Positions 3,853-5,322 of a stretch of DNA of 5,322 nt are shown one piece after another. Each line of letters begins with the position of its first letter. Position 1 is the first letter of the stretch. The position numbers and the translations under genes are program-made. This stretch comes from Flavobacteriaceae bacterium (GTDB lineage Bacteria; Bacteroidota; Bacteroidia; Flavobacteriales; Flavobacteriaceae): positions 1 to 5,322 of the forward strand of contig NVSY01000042.1 in the NCBI GenBank assembly GCA_002401385.1, written 5' to 3'. The notes under the pieces are model-generated. The model did no database searches, was not told the origin of the DNA, and saw only the letters and a list, made by a program, of their open reading frames with translations.

Positions 3853-5322
3853 ATGTCAAAACTTAGATTTCAAGCTTTAAACGAAGCCCTAAATAGAAAA
3901 CCAGTATTTGTTGACGAACGAGGAAAGCGTTCTGACGTATTTGGAGAAAATGTATTTGATGAGAATACAATGCGCCAATATCTAACAAAAGATGCTCGTA
4001 ATGGAGTATTGGATGCAATAGATAATGGTAAAAAAATTGATCGTAAAATTGCGGATCAAATTTCATCATCTATGAAAGAGTGGGCATTGCAAAAAGGGGT
4101 AACACATTATACACACTGGTTCCAACCATTAACAGGTGGAACAGCAGAAAAACACGATGCCTTTTTTGAAACGATTGGTAACGGAATGGCCATCGAAAAA
4201 TTTGGAGGAAACGAGTTGGTACAACAAGAACCAGATGCTTCTAGTTTTCCAAATGGGGGAATTAGAAATACATTTGAAGCTCGTGGTTATACTGCTTGGG
4301 ATCCAACTTCTCCAGCATTTATTTACGGAACTACTTTATGTATTCCTACCGTATTTGTTTCTTATACAGGAGAGGCTTTAGATTATAAAACACCATTGTT
4401 ACGTGCTTTACAAGCAGTAGATAAAGCATCTACAGATGTTTGTAAGTATTTTGATAAAAACATTAAAAAAGTAACTGCATCTTTAGGATGGGAGCAAGAG
4501 TACTTTTTAATTGATAAAGCATTAGCGGCAAGTCGTCCAGATATTACTTTAACAGGTCGTACATTAATTGGTCATATTCCTGCAAAAGGACAACAATTAG
4601 ACGATCACTATTTTGGGTCTATCCCAGGAAGAGCATTGGATTTTATGCGTGATTTGGAAACCGAATGTATGTTGTTGGGAATTCCTGTAAAAACCCGTCA
4701 TAATGAGGTAGCTCCGAATCAGTTTGAATTGGCACCTATCTATGAAGAGTCAAATTTAGCAGTAGATCATAATTCATTATTAATGGATGTGATGGGGAAA
4801 GTAGGAGCACGTCATAATTTTAAAGTATTATTACACGAAAAACCATTTGCCGGAGTAAACGGGTCGGGAAAACATAATAACTGGTCTTTATCTACCAATA
4901 CAGGCATAAATTTATTAGCTCCAGGAAAAACTCCTATGAGTAACTTGCAGTTTTTAACTTTCTTTATCAATACTATTAAAGCAGTACATGATCACGAGGA
5001 GTTGTTGAGAGCAGCTATTGCATCGGCAAGTAACGATCATCGTCTAGGAGCTAACGAAGCACCTCCAGCTATTATTTCTGTATTTATTGGTCAACAATTG
5101 ACAAAAGTATTGGATGGATTGGAGAATGTATCTAATGGGAAATTATCACCAGAAGAAAAGACAGATCTTAAATTAAATGTAGTAGGTAAAATACCTAATA
5201 TTTTATTGGATAATACAGATCGTAATAGAACATCACCTTTTGCATTTACAGGAAATAAATTTGAGTTTAGGGCAGTGGGATCTACAGCGAATTGTGCCAA
5301 TCCAATGACTGTGTTAAATACC
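3853..5322 (+). CDS. glnN: Glutamine synthetase type III, N-terminal two thirds (cut by window edge)
   Basis: Catalyses ATP-dependent joining of ammonia to glutamate to make glutamine, the entry point of ammonia assimilation; a cytosolic dodecamer. The frame opens at the ATG at 3853 and stays open for 490 codons to the edge; GSIII enzymes are about 700-730 residues, so roughly a third is missing. N-terminal GSIII-specific region: FQALNEALNRKPVFVDE and VFGENVFDENTM (residues 6-40). Catalytic parts: LTGGTAEKHDAFF (93-105), FPNGGIRNTFEARGYTAWD (132-150), LGWEQEYFLID (211-221, metal ligands E214 and E216), RHNEVAPNQFELAPIYE (282-298), NGSGKHNNWSL (336-346), SNDHRLGANEAPPAI (393-407) and the GSIII-type TDRNRTSPFAFTGNKFEFR (455-473). 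No frameshift or missing motif is seen in the visible part. It has its own promoter. No PII gene or other nitrogen gene is visible nearby. Confusion with GSI or GSII is unlikely given the motifs and length. Confidence 0.98.
   Translation, partial: MSKLRFQALNEALNRKPVFVDERGKRSDVFGENVFDENTMRQYLTKDARNGVLDAIDNGKKIDRKIADQISSSMKEWALQKGVTHYTHWFQPLTGGTAEKHDAFFETIGNGMAIEKFGGNELVQQEPDASSFPNGGIRNTFEARGYTAWDPTSPAFIYGTTLCIPTVFVSYTGEALDYKTPLLRALQAVDKASTDVCKYFDKNIKKVTASLGWEQEYFLIDKALAASRPDITLTGRTLIGHIPAKGQQLDDHYFGSIPGRALDFMRDLETECMLLGIPVKTRHNEVAPNQFELAPIYEESNLAVDHNSLLMDVMGKVGARHNFKVLLHEKPFAGVNGSGKHNNWSLSTNTGINLLAPGKTPMSNLQFLTFFINTIKAVHDHEELLRAAIASASNDHRLGANEAPPAIISVFIGQQLTKVLDGLENVSNGKLSPEEKTDLKLNVVGKIPNILLDNTDRNRTSPFAFTGNKFEFRAVGSTANCANPMTVLNT

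Noticed and set aside
3863..4069. 68-codon minus-strand frame opposite glutamine synthetase
   Set aside because: It is antisense to the conserved N-terminal region of the enzyme and has no independent support.
4136..4381. 81-codon plus-strand frame inside glutamine synthetase
   Set aside because: It is an alternative register of a segment whose main frame carries unmistakable GSIII motifs.
5091..5300. 69-codon minus-strand frame opposite glutamine synthetase
   Set aside because: It is antisense to the GSIII signature region; no start signals or promoter are present.
1..5322. CRISPR array, insertion sequence, prophage or defence cassette
   Set aside because: No spaced repeats of CRISPR type, no transposase or integrase reading frame and no terminal inverted repeats with target duplication were seen; the only long repeat is the tRNA unit.

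Overview
The window looks like chromosome of a low-GC Flavobacteriia (Bacteroidota), probably Flavobacteriaceae. The evidence is very AT-rich spacers, repeated matches to the Bacteroidota -7 promoter element TAnnTTTG, start codons with A-rich leaders instead of a Shine-Dalgarno, a type III glutamine synthetase, and a small basic protein of a kind I recall from Flavobacteria. The genus cannot be fixed from this.

Layout. Bases 1-432 (minus) hold the N-terminal part of a secreted protein that runs off the left edge. Bases 433-1397 have no convincing gene, but the left half carries G-run boxes all on one strand, a perfect 10-bp inverted repeat and a distant candidate promoter for the leftward gene. 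Bases 1398-1773 hold two leftward tRNA-Arg(ACG) units in tandem, each with its own promoter and terminator and with identical tRNA bodies. Just upstream on the same strand is a 49-codon gene (1768-1917) whose stop codon abuts the -33 element of the nearer tRNA promoter. Next is another minus-strand unit (about 2007-2379): a 23-codon hydrophobic peptide, a 54-codon membrane peptide, a frame-broken coding-like tail, and a rho-independent terminator. Rightward, 2759-3706 encodes a two-repeat Ca2+/cation antiporter, and 3853 onward encodes glutamine synthetase III (490 codons seen, running off the right edge). Each of these two has its own close-match promoter.

Function. This is mostly ordinary chromosome: translation supply (tRNA-Arg), cation exchange, ammonia assimilation and a secreted protein. 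There is no sign that the genes form one system. The least explained parts are the small minus-strand membrane-peptide unit with its broken tail, the G-run/inverted-repeat region upstream of the secreted protein, and the A19/U56 pair in both tRNA-Arg copies, which replaces the usual G19-C56 tertiary pair. I found no CRISPR array, insertion sequence or phage gene.
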